Assembly (NCBI RefSeq): GCF_024296925.1
Contig: NZ_CP101125.1
Span: forward strand, 3,660,501 to 3,724,500
From: Pseudomonas nunensis
GTDB lineage: Bacteria; Pseudomonadota; Gammaproteobacteria; Pseudomonadales; Pseudomonadaceae
Length of the DNA stretch: 64,000 bases
Direction: 5' to 3'
The position numbers were made by a program, and so were the translations under genes. Below, one piece after another: positions 43,267 through 51,771 of the stretch (the first letter of the stretch is position 1; the number at the start of each line of letters is the position of its first letter). The notes beneath the pieces are model-generated. The model saw only the letters and a list, made by a program, of their open reading frames with translations, did not search any database and was not told where the DNA came from.

Positions 43267-44292
43267 ATGGTGTTGAACAAAGGTGCCACCGCAATCCTGT
43301 TTGCGGGTTTGTTGGCCACAGCCAGCCACGCGGCCATGGCGGCGGAAAGCGTCAACTTCGTCAGTTGGGGCGGCAGCACCCAGGATGCGCAGAAGCAGGC
43401 CTGGGCCGATCCGTTCAGCAAGGCCAGCGGCATCACCGTCGTCCAGGATGGCCCGACCGACTACGGCAAACTCAAAGCCATGGTCGAAAGCGGCAACGTG
43501 CAGTGGGACGTGGTCGATGTCGAAGCCGATTTCGCCCTGCGCGCCGCCGCCGAAGGCTTGCTCGAACCCCTCGATTTCTCAGTCATCCAGCGCGATAAAA
43601 TCGACCCACGGTTTGTCTCCGATCACGGCGTCGGCTCGTTCTTCTTCTCCTTCGTCCTCGGCTACAACGAAGGCAAGCTCGGCGCCAGCAAACCTCAGGA
43701 CTGGTCCGCGCTGTTCGACACCAAGACCTATCCCGGCAAACGTGCCCTCTACAAATGGCCAAGCCCAGGCGTGCTAGAACTGGCCCTGCTCGCCGATGGC
43801 GTAGCCGCCGACAAGCTCTACCCGCTGGACCTGGACCGCGCCTTCAAAAAACTCGACACCATCAAGAAAGACATCGTCTGGTGGGGCGGCGGCGCGCAGT
43901 CGCAACAGCTGCTCGCCTCCGGTGAAGCCAGCATGGGCCAGTTCTGGAACGGCCGGATCCACGCTTTGCAGGAAGACGGCGCACCGGTCGGTGTGAGCTG
44001 GAAACAGAACCTGGTCATGGCCGACATTCTGGTTGTACCAAAAGGCACGAAAAACAAAGCCGCCGCCATGAAGTTCCTGGCCAACGCCAGCAGCGCCAAA
44101 GGCCAGGCTGACTTTTCCAACCTGACCGCCTATGCACCGGTCAACGTCGACAGCGTGGCGCGCCTGGACTCAGTGCTGGCCCCGAACCTGCCGACTGCCT
44201 ACGCTAAGGATCAGATCACTCTTGATTTCGCGTACTGGGCCAAAAACGGTCCGGCCATCGCGACACGGTGGAACGAATGGCTGGTCAAATGA
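43267..44292 (+). CDS. ABC transporter periplasmic binding protein, polyamine/betaine type
   Basis: 341 residues. A Sec signal peptide (MVLNKGATAILFAGLLATAS, cleavage near AMA-AES at about 25) is followed by a PotD/PotF-like type II binding protein (NFVSWGGSTQDAQKQAW ... VDVEADFALRAAAEG). ATG 43267 has GAGGG seven bases upstream; the in-frame GTG at 43261 is too close. It is the first gene of a four-gene import operon. PotD-like proteins bind polyamines but also other cationic or zwitterionic nitrogen compounds, so a pyridinium betaine is compatible. Confidence 0.9.
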   Translation: MVLNKGATAILFAGLLATASHAAMAAESVNFVSWGGSTQDAQKQAWADPFSKASGITVVQDGPTDYGKLKAMVESGNVQWDVVDVEADFALRAAAEGLLEPLDFSVIQRDKIDPRFVSDHGVGSFFFSFVLGYNEGKLGASKPQDWSALFDTKTYPGKRALYKWPSPGVLELALLADGVAADKLYPLDLDRAFKKLDTIKKDIVWWGGGAQSQQLLASGEASMGQFWNGRIHALQEDGAPVGVSWKQNLVMADILVVPKGTKNKAAAMKFLANASSAKGQADFSNLTAYAPVNVDSVARLDSVLAPNLPTAYAKDQITLDFAYWAKNGPAIATRWNEWLVK

Positions 44293-45230
44293 AAATGACG
44301 GCGGCGTCCCGTCCCTCCACACCGATCGGGAGCGCCACTGGCGCTGCCGGTTCGGTTCCCGGCAAGGCGCCTGCGATGCAGCCATCCCCTTCCCTGGCCC
44401 AGCGCTGGCGCGGCTCGAGCAACCTGATCCCCGCCCTGCTGTTCCTCGGTTTGTTCTTCCTCGCGCCGCTGATTGGTTTGCTGCTGCGCGGCGTGCTTGA
44501 ACCGACGCCGGGCCTGGGCAACTACCAACAACTGTTCGCCAACTCGGCTTACGCCCGGGTCTTGCTCAACACCTTTTCGGTGGCTGGGCTGGTGACCGTG
44601 TTCAGCCTGCTGCTCGGCTTTCCATTGGCCTGGGCGATCACCCTGGTGCCCAAAGGCTGGGGTCGCTGGATCCTGAGCATCGTGCTGCTGTCGATGTGGA
44701 CCAGTCTGCTGGCGCGGACCTATTCCTGGCTGGTGCTGTTGCAGGCCTCCGGGGTGATCAACAAGGCGTTGATGGCCATGGGCATCATCGATCAGCCGCT
44801 GGAGATGGTGCACAACCTGACCGGCGTGGTGATCGGCATGAGTTACATCATGATCCCGTTCATCGTCCTGCCGTTGCAGGCGACCATGCAGGCCATCGAC
44901 CCGATGATCCTGCAGGCCGGCTCGATCTGTGGCGCCAGTCCCTGGACCAACTTCTTCCGGGTGTTCCTGCCGCTGTGCCGGCCGGGGTTGTTCTCCGGTG
45001 GCCTGATGGTGTTCGTGATGTCGCTCGGGTACTACGTCACCCCGGCGTTGCTGGGCGGGGCGCAGAACATGATGCTGCCCGAATTCATCATTCAGCAGGT
45101 GCAGTCGTTCCTTAACTGGGGCCTGGCCAGCGCCGGTGCCGCGTTGCTGATCGTGATTACCCTGGTGTTGTTCTACTTCTACCTGAAGCTTCAGCCGGAA
45201 TCCCCGGTTGGCGCCAGCAACGCGAGGTAA
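44289..45230 (+). CDS. ABC transporter permease 1 (PotB-like)
   Basis: 313 residues from ATG 44289, which overlaps the binding-protein stop as ATGA. A long proline/serine-rich N-terminal extension (about 45 residues) precedes six transmembrane helices, and the EAA-loop-like segment ICGASPWTNFFRVFLPLCRPG contacts the ATPase. It pairs with the permease at 45237. Confidence 0.9.
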   Translation: MKMTAASRPSTPIGSATGAAGSVPGKAPAMQPSPSLAQRWRGSSNLIPALLFLGLFFLAPLIGLLLRGVLEPTPGLGNYQQLFANSAYARVLLNTFSVAGLVTVFSLLLGFPLAWAITLVPKGWGRWILSIVLLSMWTSLLARTYSWLVLLQASGVINKALMAMGIIDQPLEMVHNLTGVVIGMSYIMIPFIVLPLQATMQAIDPMILQAGSICGASPWTNFFRVFLPLCRPGLFSGGLMVFVMSLGYYVTPALLGGAQNMMLPEFIIQQVQSFLNWGLASAGAALLIVITLVLFYFYLKLQPESPVGASNAR

Positions 45231-45236
45231 GCCGTC

Positions 45237-46046
45237 ATGCTCCTGACCCCTAATGCCATGAGCCGGCGCATGCGCTTCGGTTTGTATGCGACCACCGGGT
45301 TGATCGGCCTGTTCCTGCTGTTGCCGATCGTGTTCATCGTGCTGCTATCGTTCGGTTCCTCCCAGTGGCTGGTGTTCCCGCCGCCAGGCTGGACGCTGAA
45401 ATGGTACGGCCAGTTTTTCTCGAATGCCGACTGGATGAACGCCGCGTTCGCCAGCCTCAAGGTCGCGGTGCTGACCACCATTTGCGCCGTCGCCCTCGGC
45501 CTGCCGACCGCGTTCGCCCTGGTGCGCGGACGCTTCCCCGGCCGGGAATTGCTCTACGGTTTGTTCACCCTGCCGATGATCGTGCCGCTGGTGATCATCG
45601 CGGTGGCGGTGTACGCGCTGTTTCTCAAACTCGGCTACACCGGGACGATGTTTGCCTTTGTCGTCAGCCATGTGATCGTCGCGTTGCCGTTCACCATCAT
45701 CTCGATCATCAACTCGCTGAAGCTGTTCGATCAGTCGATTGAAGATGCGGCAGTGATCTGCGGTGCATCGCGCTTGCAAGCGGTGTTCAAGGTGACCTTT
45801 CCGGCGATTCGTCCGGGCATGGTCGCCGGTGCGCTGTTCGCCTTCCTGGTGTCGTGGGACGAGGTGGTGCTGAGCGTGATGATGGCCAGCCCGACCCTGC
45901 AAACCCTTCCGGTAAAAATGTGGACCACCCTGCGTCAGGACCTGACACCCGTGATCGCCGTCGCTTCGACGCTGCTGATCGGCTTGTCGGTATTGGTCAT
46001 GGTGATCGCCGCCGCCCTGCGCCGGCGCAATGAAATCAGCGCCTGA
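45237..46046 (+). CDS. ABC transporter permease 2 (PotC-like)
   Basis: 269 residues, six transmembrane helices, with the EAA loop DAAVICGASRLQAVFKVTFP and the C-terminal RRRNEISA tail. GAGGT precedes ATG 45237. It follows permease 1 by 6 bases and forms the heterodimeric channel with it. Confidence 0.9.
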   Translation: MLLTPNAMSRRMRFGLYATTGLIGLFLLLPIVFIVLLSFGSSQWLVFPPPGWTLKWYGQFFSNADWMNAAFASLKVAVLTTICAVALGLPTAFALVRGRFPGRELLYGLFTLPMIVPLVIIAVAVYALFLKLGYTGTMFAFVVSHVIVALPFTIISIINSLKLFDQSIEDAAVICGASRLQAVFKVTFPAIRPGMVAGALFAFLVSWDEVVLSVMMASPTLQTLPVKMWTTLRQDLTPVIAVASTLLIGLSVLVMVIAAALRRRNEISA

Positions 46047-46063
46047 GCGCCCAGGAGAAAACA

Positions 46064-47218
46064 ATGAGTGCCGTGATCAAAGACCCCGCGCAGCAGGACA
46101 ACAAAACCCTGGTCAGCCTGCGTAACCTGAACAAGCACTACGGCGACTTTGCCGCCGTGGACAACATCTCGCTGGACATCCAGGACGGTGAATTCCTCAC
46201 GTTCCTCGGCTCCAGCGGCTCCGGTAAAAGTACGACATTGTCGATGCTTGCCGGCTTCGAAACCCCGAGCAGCGGCGAGATTCTGGTCAGCGGCCAATCG
46301 CTGGTGAACGTGCCGCCGCACAAGCGTGACATCGGCATGGTGTTCCAGCGTTATTCGCTGTTCCCGCACTTGTCGGTGCGCGACAACATTGCCTTCCCCC
46401 TGGCGATTCGCAAATTAGCCGCTGCCGAACGCGAGCGCCGGGTCGATGCGATGCTCAAACTGGTGCAACTGGAAGAATTCGCCCATCGCCGCCCTTCGCA
46501 ACTGTCCGGCGGCCAGCAACAACGGGTGGCCATCGCAAGGGCGTTGGTGTACGAACCACGCATCCTGTTGATGGACGAGCCCCTCGGCGCACTGGATAAA
46601 AAGCTGCGCGAGGATCTGCAAGATGAGCTGCGCCAACTGCATCGGCGCCTCGGCATCACCATCGTTTACGTGACCCATGATCAGGAAGAAGCCATGCGCC
46701 TGTCCCAGCGCATTGCGATTTTCAGTCACGGCAAAATCGTCGGCCTGGGCAGCGGTTATGACCTGTACCAGAACCCGCCGAATGCGTTTGTCGCTTCGTT
46801 CCTCGGCAACTCCAACTTCCTCAAGCTTAAGGCGCAGGGCAATGCGGTAGCCAGTTTCGAAGGGCAATCGCTGTCGATCCGCCTGACCGCCGGTCTGCAC
46901 ACCGATCAGGATGTGTTGCTGATGGTGCGTCCGGAAAAGGCCCAGGCGCTGAGCGTTCAGCAGGCGACCCAGGAACCTCTGGCGGCAGGTTGGAACGAAG
47001 TCTCGGCCAAGGTTGTTGAGGTGTTGTTCCTGGGTGAAAGCCAGACCTGCAGCGTGGTGACCCAGGGCGGGACTTCGATGACCGTCAAGGCGTTGTCTGC
47101 GGCGGGTATGCCACTCAAGGCCGGTGACCCGGTGCAAGTGCGTTGGGCGACCGCGGATGCCTGCGTGTACACGCAATGGGCTGAGAGCGATCTGAACAAG
47201 GCGGCGGGCGCGCATTGA
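46064..47218 (+). CDS. ABC transporter ATP-binding protein (PotA-like)
   Basis: 384 residues. The nucleotide-binding domain has Walker A GSSGSGKST, signature LSGGQQQRVAIARAL, Walker B ILLMDEPLGALD and the H-loop VTHDQEEA; a C-terminal TOBE domain (about 290-375) follows. AGGAGAA precedes ATG 46064. It is the last gene of the import operon and energises the two permeases. Confidence 0.92.
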   Translation: MSAVIKDPAQQDNKTLVSLRNLNKHYGDFAAVDNISLDIQDGEFLTFLGSSGSGKSTTLSMLAGFETPSSGEILVSGQSLVNVPPHKRDIGMVFQRYSLFPHLSVRDNIAFPLAIRKLAAAERERRVDAMLKLVQLEEFAHRRPSQLSGGQQQRVAIARALVYEPRILLMDEPLGALDKKLREDLQDELRQLHRRLGITIVYVTHDQEEAMRLSQRIAIFSHGKIVGLGSGYDLYQNPPNAFVASFLGNSNFLKLKAQGNAVASFEGQSLSIRLTAGLHTDQDVLLMVRPEKAQALSVQQATQEPLAAGWNEVSAKVVEVLFLGESQTCSVVTQGGTSMTVKALSAAGMPLKAGDPVQVRWATADACVYTQWAESDLNKAAGAH

Positions 47219-47237
47219 CCTGAAAGTGACGGCGATC

Positions 47238-47346
47238 CTGTGGCGAGGGAGCTTGCTCCCGTCGGACTGCGCAGAAGTCCCGCCCTTCTTTTCAGGAAAA
47301 GCGGGGCCGCTTCGCAGCCCAGCGGGAGCAAGCTCCCTCGCCACAA
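47238..47346. repeat. Inverted repeat, GTGGCGAGGGAGCTTGCTCC type
   Basis: CTGTGGCGAGGGAGCTTGCT and AGCAAGCTCCCTCGCCACA with an inner GGGGCCGCTTCGCAGCCCAG segment, 20 bases after the ABC operon; possibly its terminator. Confidence 0.88.
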
Positions 47347-47379
47347 ATCGCCTCACCTTAAAAAGCCCTTGCAAACGAT

Positions 47380-47401
47380 GTATTACGGTATACCATCATA
47401 C
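47380..47401. promoter_or_regulatory. GntR/FCD-type operator, site 4
   Basis: GTATTACGGTATACCATCAT matches sites 1 and 2 with a single T-to-C change, about 45 bases upstream of the flavin reductase/oxygenase operon. Confidence 0.7.
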
Positions 47402-47445
47402 CAACAAACATAAAAACCCGTCTTACACCGCCCGAGGACCGTCCA

Positions 47446-47931
47446 ATGATCGATGCCGCCATCTACAAACAAGTCATGGGTTCGTTCCCGTCCGGTGTGA
47501 CTGTCATCACCACTCTGGATGACGACGGGCAAATCGTCGGCCTCACCGCCAGCGCCTTCAGCTCCCTTTCCATGGAGCCGGCCCTGGTGCTGTTCTGCCC
47601 CAACTACAGCTCCGATTCCTACCCGATCCTGATCAAGAACAAGCGCTTCGCCATTCACGTGCTTTCCGGCGGCCAGCAGAACGAAGCCTATGCCTTCGCC
47701 CGTAAAGGCAAGGACAAGGCCCAAGGCATCGAATGGACCTTGAGCGAACTGGGCAACCCGCTGCTGAGCAATGCCACGGCGATCATCGAATGCGAGCTGT
47801 GGCGCGAGTATGAAGGGGGCGACCACGCGATCATGGTCGGCGCGGTGAAGAACCTGATCGTGCCGCAGCGCACCACCGGCCCGCTGGTGTACTGCCACGG
47901 AAAAATGGGCGCCCTGCCCGTCCTGGCTTGA
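47446..47931 (+). CDS. Flavin reductase, copy B (TgnA-like candidate)
   Basis: 161 residues, paralogous to the product at 38892 throughout (MGSFPSGVTVITT, GLTASAFSSLSMEPALVLFC, GDHAIMVGAVKNL). It reduces FMN with NAD(P)H for the oxygenase encoded 36 bases downstream, forming a two-component system equivalent to TgnA/TgnB. GAGGA precedes ATG 47446. Operator site 4 lies just upstream. Confidence 0.9.
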   Translation: MIDAAIYKQVMGSFPSGVTVITTLDDDGQIVGLTASAFSSLSMEPALVLFCPNYSSDSYPILIKNKRFAIHVLSGGQQNEAYAFARKGKDKAQGIEWTLSELGNPLLSNATAIIECELWREYEGGDHAIMVGAVKNLIVPQRTTGPLVYCHGKMGALPVLA

Positions 47932-47967
47932 AGCGACCGTCAAAAATAAAAATTCGAGGTAAGCGTC

Positions 47968-49011
47968 ATGAAATTTTCCCTGTTCGTGCACATGGAACGG
48001 TGGGACGAGAGCATCAGCCATCGTCAGTTGTTCGAAGACTTGACCGAGCTGACCCTGATGGCCGAGGCCGGTGGTTTCAGCACAGTCTGGATCGGCGAAC
48101 ACCACGCCATGGAATACACCATCTCGCCAAGCCCGATGCCATTGCTGGCCTACCTGGCCGCCAAGACCACCACTATTCACCTGGGCGCCGGCACCATTAT
48201 CGCGCCGTTCTGGCACCCGATACGGGTCGCTGGCGAATGCGCGCTGCTGGACGTGATCAGCAACGGGCGCATGGAAGTCGGGTTGGCGCGCGGTGCTTAC
48301 CAGGTTGAATTCGATCGCATGGCCGGTGGCATGCCCGCCTCGTCAGGCGGTCAAGCATTGCGGGAAATGGTTCCGGTGGTGCGCGCCCTGTGGCAAGGCG
48401 ATTACGCCCACGATGGTGAGATCTGGAAATTCCCCACCTCTACCAGCGTGCCGAAACCGATCCAGAAGCCCAACCCGCCGATGTGGATCGCCGCTCGCGA
48501 CCCGGACTCACATAACTTTGCGGTGGCCAACGGTTGCAACGTCATGGTCACGCCGCTGATGAAAGGCGACGAAGAAGTCCTCGACCTGAAGAACAAATTC
48601 CAGGCTGCGCTGGACAACAATCCCGACGTGCCACGTCCGCAATTGATGGTGCTGCGCCACACCCACGTGCATGCGGCCGATGATCCTGACGGCTGGAAAG
48701 TCGGGGCCAAGGCGATCTCCAGGTTTTACCGCACCTTCGATGCCTGGTTTGGCAACAAGGAAGTGCCGGTCAACGGTTTCCTGGCGCCGAGCCCGGAAGA
48801 GAAATTCGCCGCGCGGCCGGAGTTCGAATTGGAGAGCTTGCACAAGACGGCCATGATCGGCACCGCCGAAGACATCATCCCGCGCATCAAGTATTACGAA
48901 GAGCTGGGGGTTGATGAGTTCAGCTTCTGGTGCGACAACAGCCTGCCCCATGCCGAAAAGAAAAAGTCGCTGGAGTTGTTTATCAAACAGGTGGTGCCAG
49001 CGTTTCGCTGA
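47968..49011 (+). CDS. Luciferase-like flavin-dependent monooxygenase (TgnB-like candidate)
   Basis: 347 residues, bacterial-luciferase-like (LLM) TIM-barrel class. It begins MKFSLFVHMERWDESISHRQ and has WIGEHHAMEYTISPSP, GAGTIIAPFWHPIRVAGECA and GRMEVGLARGAYQVEFDRM. Such oxygenases use reduced FMN from a separate reductase to cleave or hydroxylate heterocycles; RutA and the trigonelline oxygenase TgnB are examples. The downstream aldehyde dehydrogenase, hydrolase and polyamine/betaine-type importer of the same regulon make pyridinium-ring opening the best guess. GAGGTAAGC precedes ATG 47968. Last gene of its operon. Confidence 0.9.
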   Translation: MKFSLFVHMERWDESISHRQLFEDLTELTLMAEAGGFSTVWIGEHHAMEYTISPSPMPLLAYLAAKTTTIHLGAGTIIAPFWHPIRVAGECALLDVISNGRMEVGLARGAYQVEFDRMAGGMPASSGGQALREMVPVVRALWQGDYAHDGEIWKFPTSTSVPKPIQKPNPPMWIAARDPDSHNFAVANGCNVMVTPLMKGDEEVLDLKNKFQAALDNNPDVPRPQLMVLRHTHVHAADDPDGWKVGAKAISRFYRTFDAWFGNKEVPVNGFLAPSPEEKFAARPEFELESLHKTAMIGTAEDIIPRIKYYEELGVDEFSFWCDNSLPHAEKKKSLELFIKQVVPAFR

Positions 49012-49031
49012 CCTCGAGGCATCAGAGATAC

Positions 49032-49126
49032 ATTGTGGGAGCGAGCCTGCTCGCGAAAGCGGTGTATCAGTCAATGTAGATGTTGACTGACACGACGCCT
49101 TCGCGAGCAGGCTCGCTCCCACATTG
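49032..49126. repeat. REP inverted pair
   Basis: CATTGTGGGAGCGAGCCTGC and GCAGGCTCGCTCCCACATTG, nearly perfect arms around a GTAGATGTTGACTGAC loop, between the oxygenase and FolD genes. Confidence 0.92.
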
Positions 49127-49221
49127 CTTACTGCGTTCACAATTCCCCCGCGACATCCTGTCCATCCGCTGCCGGTGGTCGACGGCTACCCTCGACTGGT
49201 AACCTGCGCCCTGCTCTTTCA

Positions 49222-50166
49222 ATGACGACGGTGACGCATTTGATCAGCAGTACCCCCACCCTGGCCCGGGATATCGACGGCAAAGCCATCTCCGCCCAGG
49301 TGCTCGACGAGGTTCGGGAAGAGGTTCAGGCCCTGGCCGCGCAGCAGATTTATCCCGCGTTGGCGGTCCTGCTGGTCGGCGACGATCCGGCCAGCCACGT
49401 GTATGTGCGCAATAAATTGCTGCGGGCCAAGGAAGTCGGGATTCGCTCGCTCGAATACCGTCTGCCGGACGATGCCAGCCAGGCGCAGGTGCTGGAACAG
49501 ATTGCGCAGTTGAACGCCGATGCTTCAGTGAACGGCATTCTGGTGCAGTTGCCGTTGCCGGGGCATATCGACGAGGCGGCGGTGATTCATGCCATCGACC
49601 CGATCAAGGACGTGGACGGTTTCCATCGCGAAAACGTCGGTGGCCTGGTGCAAGGCATGGAGGTGCTGACGCCGTGCACGCCCAGCGGTTGCATGCGTCT
49701 GTTGAAGGAAACCTGCGGCGACATCAGCGGTTTGCACGCGGTGGTTATCGGCCGCTCGAACATTGTCGGCAAGCCGATGGCGACCTTGCTGTTGCAGGCT
49801 CATTGCTCGGTCAGCGTGGTGCATTCGCGCAGCGTCGATGCACCGGCGCTGTGTCGATTGGCGGACATTGTGGTGGCAGCAGTGGGTCGGCCGCACTTGA
49901 TCGATGCCAGTTGGCTCAAGCCTGGGGCGGTGGTGATCGATGTCGGGATCAATCGCGTGACCGATGCATCCGGCAGCCATTTGGTCGGTGATGTCGACTA
50001 CGCCAGTGCGCGGACGGTTGCCAGTGCGATCACCCCGGTGCCGGGGGGTGTTGGGCCGATGACGATTGCCTATTTGCTGAAGAACACGTTGATCGCCAGC
50101 CAGTTGCAGCGTGCGGCGCAGGCGCGTGATTCGGATCCGGATGGGTGTGATTCGGATATCAACTGA
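49222..50166 (+). CDS. folD: Methylenetetrahydrofolate dehydrogenase/cyclohydrolase (FolD paralogue)
   Basis: 314 residues, bifunctional FolD fold. It has [13 protein letters not shown] with the catalytic lysine, [41 protein letters not shown] (NADP site) and [16 protein letters not shown]. It is slightly longer than the usual 284 residues, with N- and C-terminal extensions. The ribosome site before ATG 49222 is weak. It interconverts methylene-, methenyl- and formyl-THF. Pseudomonads usually keep a housekeeping folD elsewhere; this copy beside a pathway expected to release formate or one-carbon units may handle them, an inference from context. Confidence 0.9.
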   Translation: MTTVTHLISSTPTLARDIDGKAISAQVLDEVREEVQALAAQQIYPALAVLLVGDDPASHVYVRNKLLRAKEVGIRSLEYRLPDDASQAQVLEQIAQLNADASVNGILVQLPLPGHIDEAAVIHAIDPIKDVDGFHRENVGGLVQGMEVLTPCTPSGCMRLLKETCGDISGLHAVVIGRSNIVGKPMATLLLQAHCSVSVVHSRSVDAPALCRLADIVVAAVGRPHLIDASWLKPGAVVIDVGINRVTDASGSHLVGDVDYASARTVASAITPVPGGVGPMTIAYLLKNTLIASQLQRAAQARDSDPDGCDSDIN

Positions 50167-50209
50167 CCGACGCTAATCTGTGGCGAGCGGGCTACCCGGT
50201 TATTACAAC

Positions 50210-50455
50210 CTGTAGCAGCTGGCGAAGCCTGCGTTCGGCTCTGTAGCAGCTGGCGAAGCCTGCGTTCTGCTCTGTAGCAGCTGGCGAAGCCTGCGTTCGG
50301 CTCTGTAGCAGCTGGCGAAGCCTGCGTTCGGCTGCGCAGCAGTCGTCAAATCAGGCAACGCGGTGTTTCAGGAAGACCGCGTGCTCAGGTTTTACGACTG
50401 CTTCGCAGCCGAACGCAGCCTCGTGCCTCGACAGCTGCTACAAGCCGAACGCAGG
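50210..50455. repeat. Inverted repeat with four-fold 31-bp tandem amplification of its left arm
   Basis: CTGTAGCAGCTGGCGAAGCC plus TGCGTTCGGCT starts at 50210, 50241, 50272 and 50303, period exactly 31, with one base change in the second unit. The array then runs into a hairpin whose right arm (GAACGCAGCCTCGTGCCTCG, ACAGCTGCTAC) matches a single unit. Same family as 12956. It fills the gap between folD and the glucarate dehydratase gene. Confidence 0.9.
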
Positions 50456-50470
50456 CTGCGTCAGTAGCGA

Positions 50471-51745
50471 TCAAAACCTCGGCTTAACCGTCTTCCACTC
50501 CGGCTTGTACCGCTGCATCTGCTTCACATCATCGCGCTGACGAATCCCGCAGGTCAGGTACTGATCATGCAGCTTGCCCAGCTGATCGTGATCCAGTTCC
50601 AACCCCAAACCCGGCGCCCGGGTGATCTTCACGCAGCCCTCCACGATCGGCAACTTGCCGCCCTTGATCACCTCTTCGTCCGGTTCCTGCCACGGGTAAT
50701 GAGTGTCGCAGGCGTAATCCAGATTCGGCACCGACGCCGCCACATGCGCCATCGCCATCAGGCTGATACCCAGGTGCGAGTTGGAATGCATGGACACGCC
50801 GAGGCCAAAGGTCTGGCACATTTTCGCCAGCGCCTGGGTGTCGCGCAGGCCACCCCAATAGTGGTGATCGGCGAGCACGATCTGCACGCTGTTCAATGCC
50901 ACGCTGCGGCGGAACTCATCGAAATCGGTGACCACCATATTGGTCGCCAACGGCAGACCGGTGCGTTTGTGCAGCTCCGACATGCCTTCCAGACCCGGCG
51001 TCGGGTCTTCGTAATATTGCAGGTCGTCGCCCAGCAATTCGGCCATGCGAATCGAGGTTTCCAGCGACCAGTTGGCATTCGGATCGATGCGCAACGGATA
51101 ACCGGGAAAGGCTTTCTTCAGGGCTTTGATGCACGCCACTTCACGTTCCGGCTCCAGCGCGCCAGCCTTGAGCTTGATGCTCTTGAAGCCGTAGGTTTCG
51201 ATCATTCGCCGCGCCTGGGCGACGATCTGTTCTTCGTTCAGCGCCTCGCCCCAACTGTCCGGTTTGTAGGGTGAATCAATGTGCTGCGCGTACTTGAAAA
51301 ACAGGTAGGCACTGAACGGGATTTCATCGCGAATCGCCCCGCCCAGCAGGTCCACCAACGGCACGTTCAACGAGCGCGCCTGCAGGTCGAGAAACGCCAC
51401 TTCGAACGCCGAATACGCGTTGCTCACCGCTTTGCTGGCGTGGGAGCCGGGGGCCAGTTCTGCACCGGCAATGCTCGTGGTTTTGTTGGCCGCCACGGTC
51501 GCCTGGACGATGGCGCGCAGCTGGTTGAGGTTGAACGGGTCGAGGCCGATCAGTTGATCCTTAAGCTGCATCTGGATCGCCAGCGCCGGGGCATCGCCGT
51601 AGCTTTCGCCGAGGCCGATGTAGCCGTTGTCGCTCTCGATTTCGATGATCGAGCGCAGCGCAAAAGGTTCGTGAATGCCGCTGGCGTTGAGCAGAGGCGG
51701 ATCGCGGAAGGCGATGGGGGTCACGGTCACTCGTGTGATTTTCAA
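50471..51745 (-). CDS. gudD: Glucarate/galactarate-type dehydratase (enolase superfamily)
   Basis: 424 residues. Enolase-superfamily residues of glucarate dehydratase are present: KLK (Lys191/193), DPNANW (Asp221), YEDPTPG (Glu246), TNMVVTDF (Asn269) and MHSNSHLGIS (His320). It dehydrates D-glucarate (and possibly L-idarate) to 5-keto-4-deoxyglucarate. The start is TTG 51745 with GGAG nine bases upstream. It follows the permease gene by 26 bases in one operon. Its length is a little less than E. coli GudD (446). Confidence 0.9.
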   Translation of the reverse strand: MKITRVTVTPIAFRDPPLLNASGIHEPFALRSIIEIESDNGYIGLGESYGDAPALAIQMQLKDQLIGLDPFNLNQLRAIVQATVAANKTTSIAGAELAPGSHASKAVSNAYSAFEVAFLDLQARSLNVPLVDLLGGAIRDEIPFSAYLFFKYAQHIDSPYKPDSWGEALNEEQIVAQARRMIETYGFKSIKLKAGALEPEREVACIKALKKAFPGYPLRIDPNANWSLETSIRMAELLGDDLQYYEDPTPGLEGMSELHKRTGLPLATNMVVTDFDEFRRSVALNSVQIVLADHHYWGGLRDTQALAKMCQTFGLGVSMHSNSHLGISLMAMAHVAASVPNLDYACDTHYPWQEPDEEVIKGGKLPIVEGCVKITRAPGLGLELDHDQLGKLHDQYLTCGIRQRDDVKQMQRYKPEWKTVKPRF

Positions 51746-51771
51746 AGGGTCAGGCTCCGATTATCCAAGTC

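Noticed and set aside
50210-50333. 31-bp tandem units as a CRISPR
   Set aside because: Units are contiguous with no spacers and match one arm of a known hairpin repeat.
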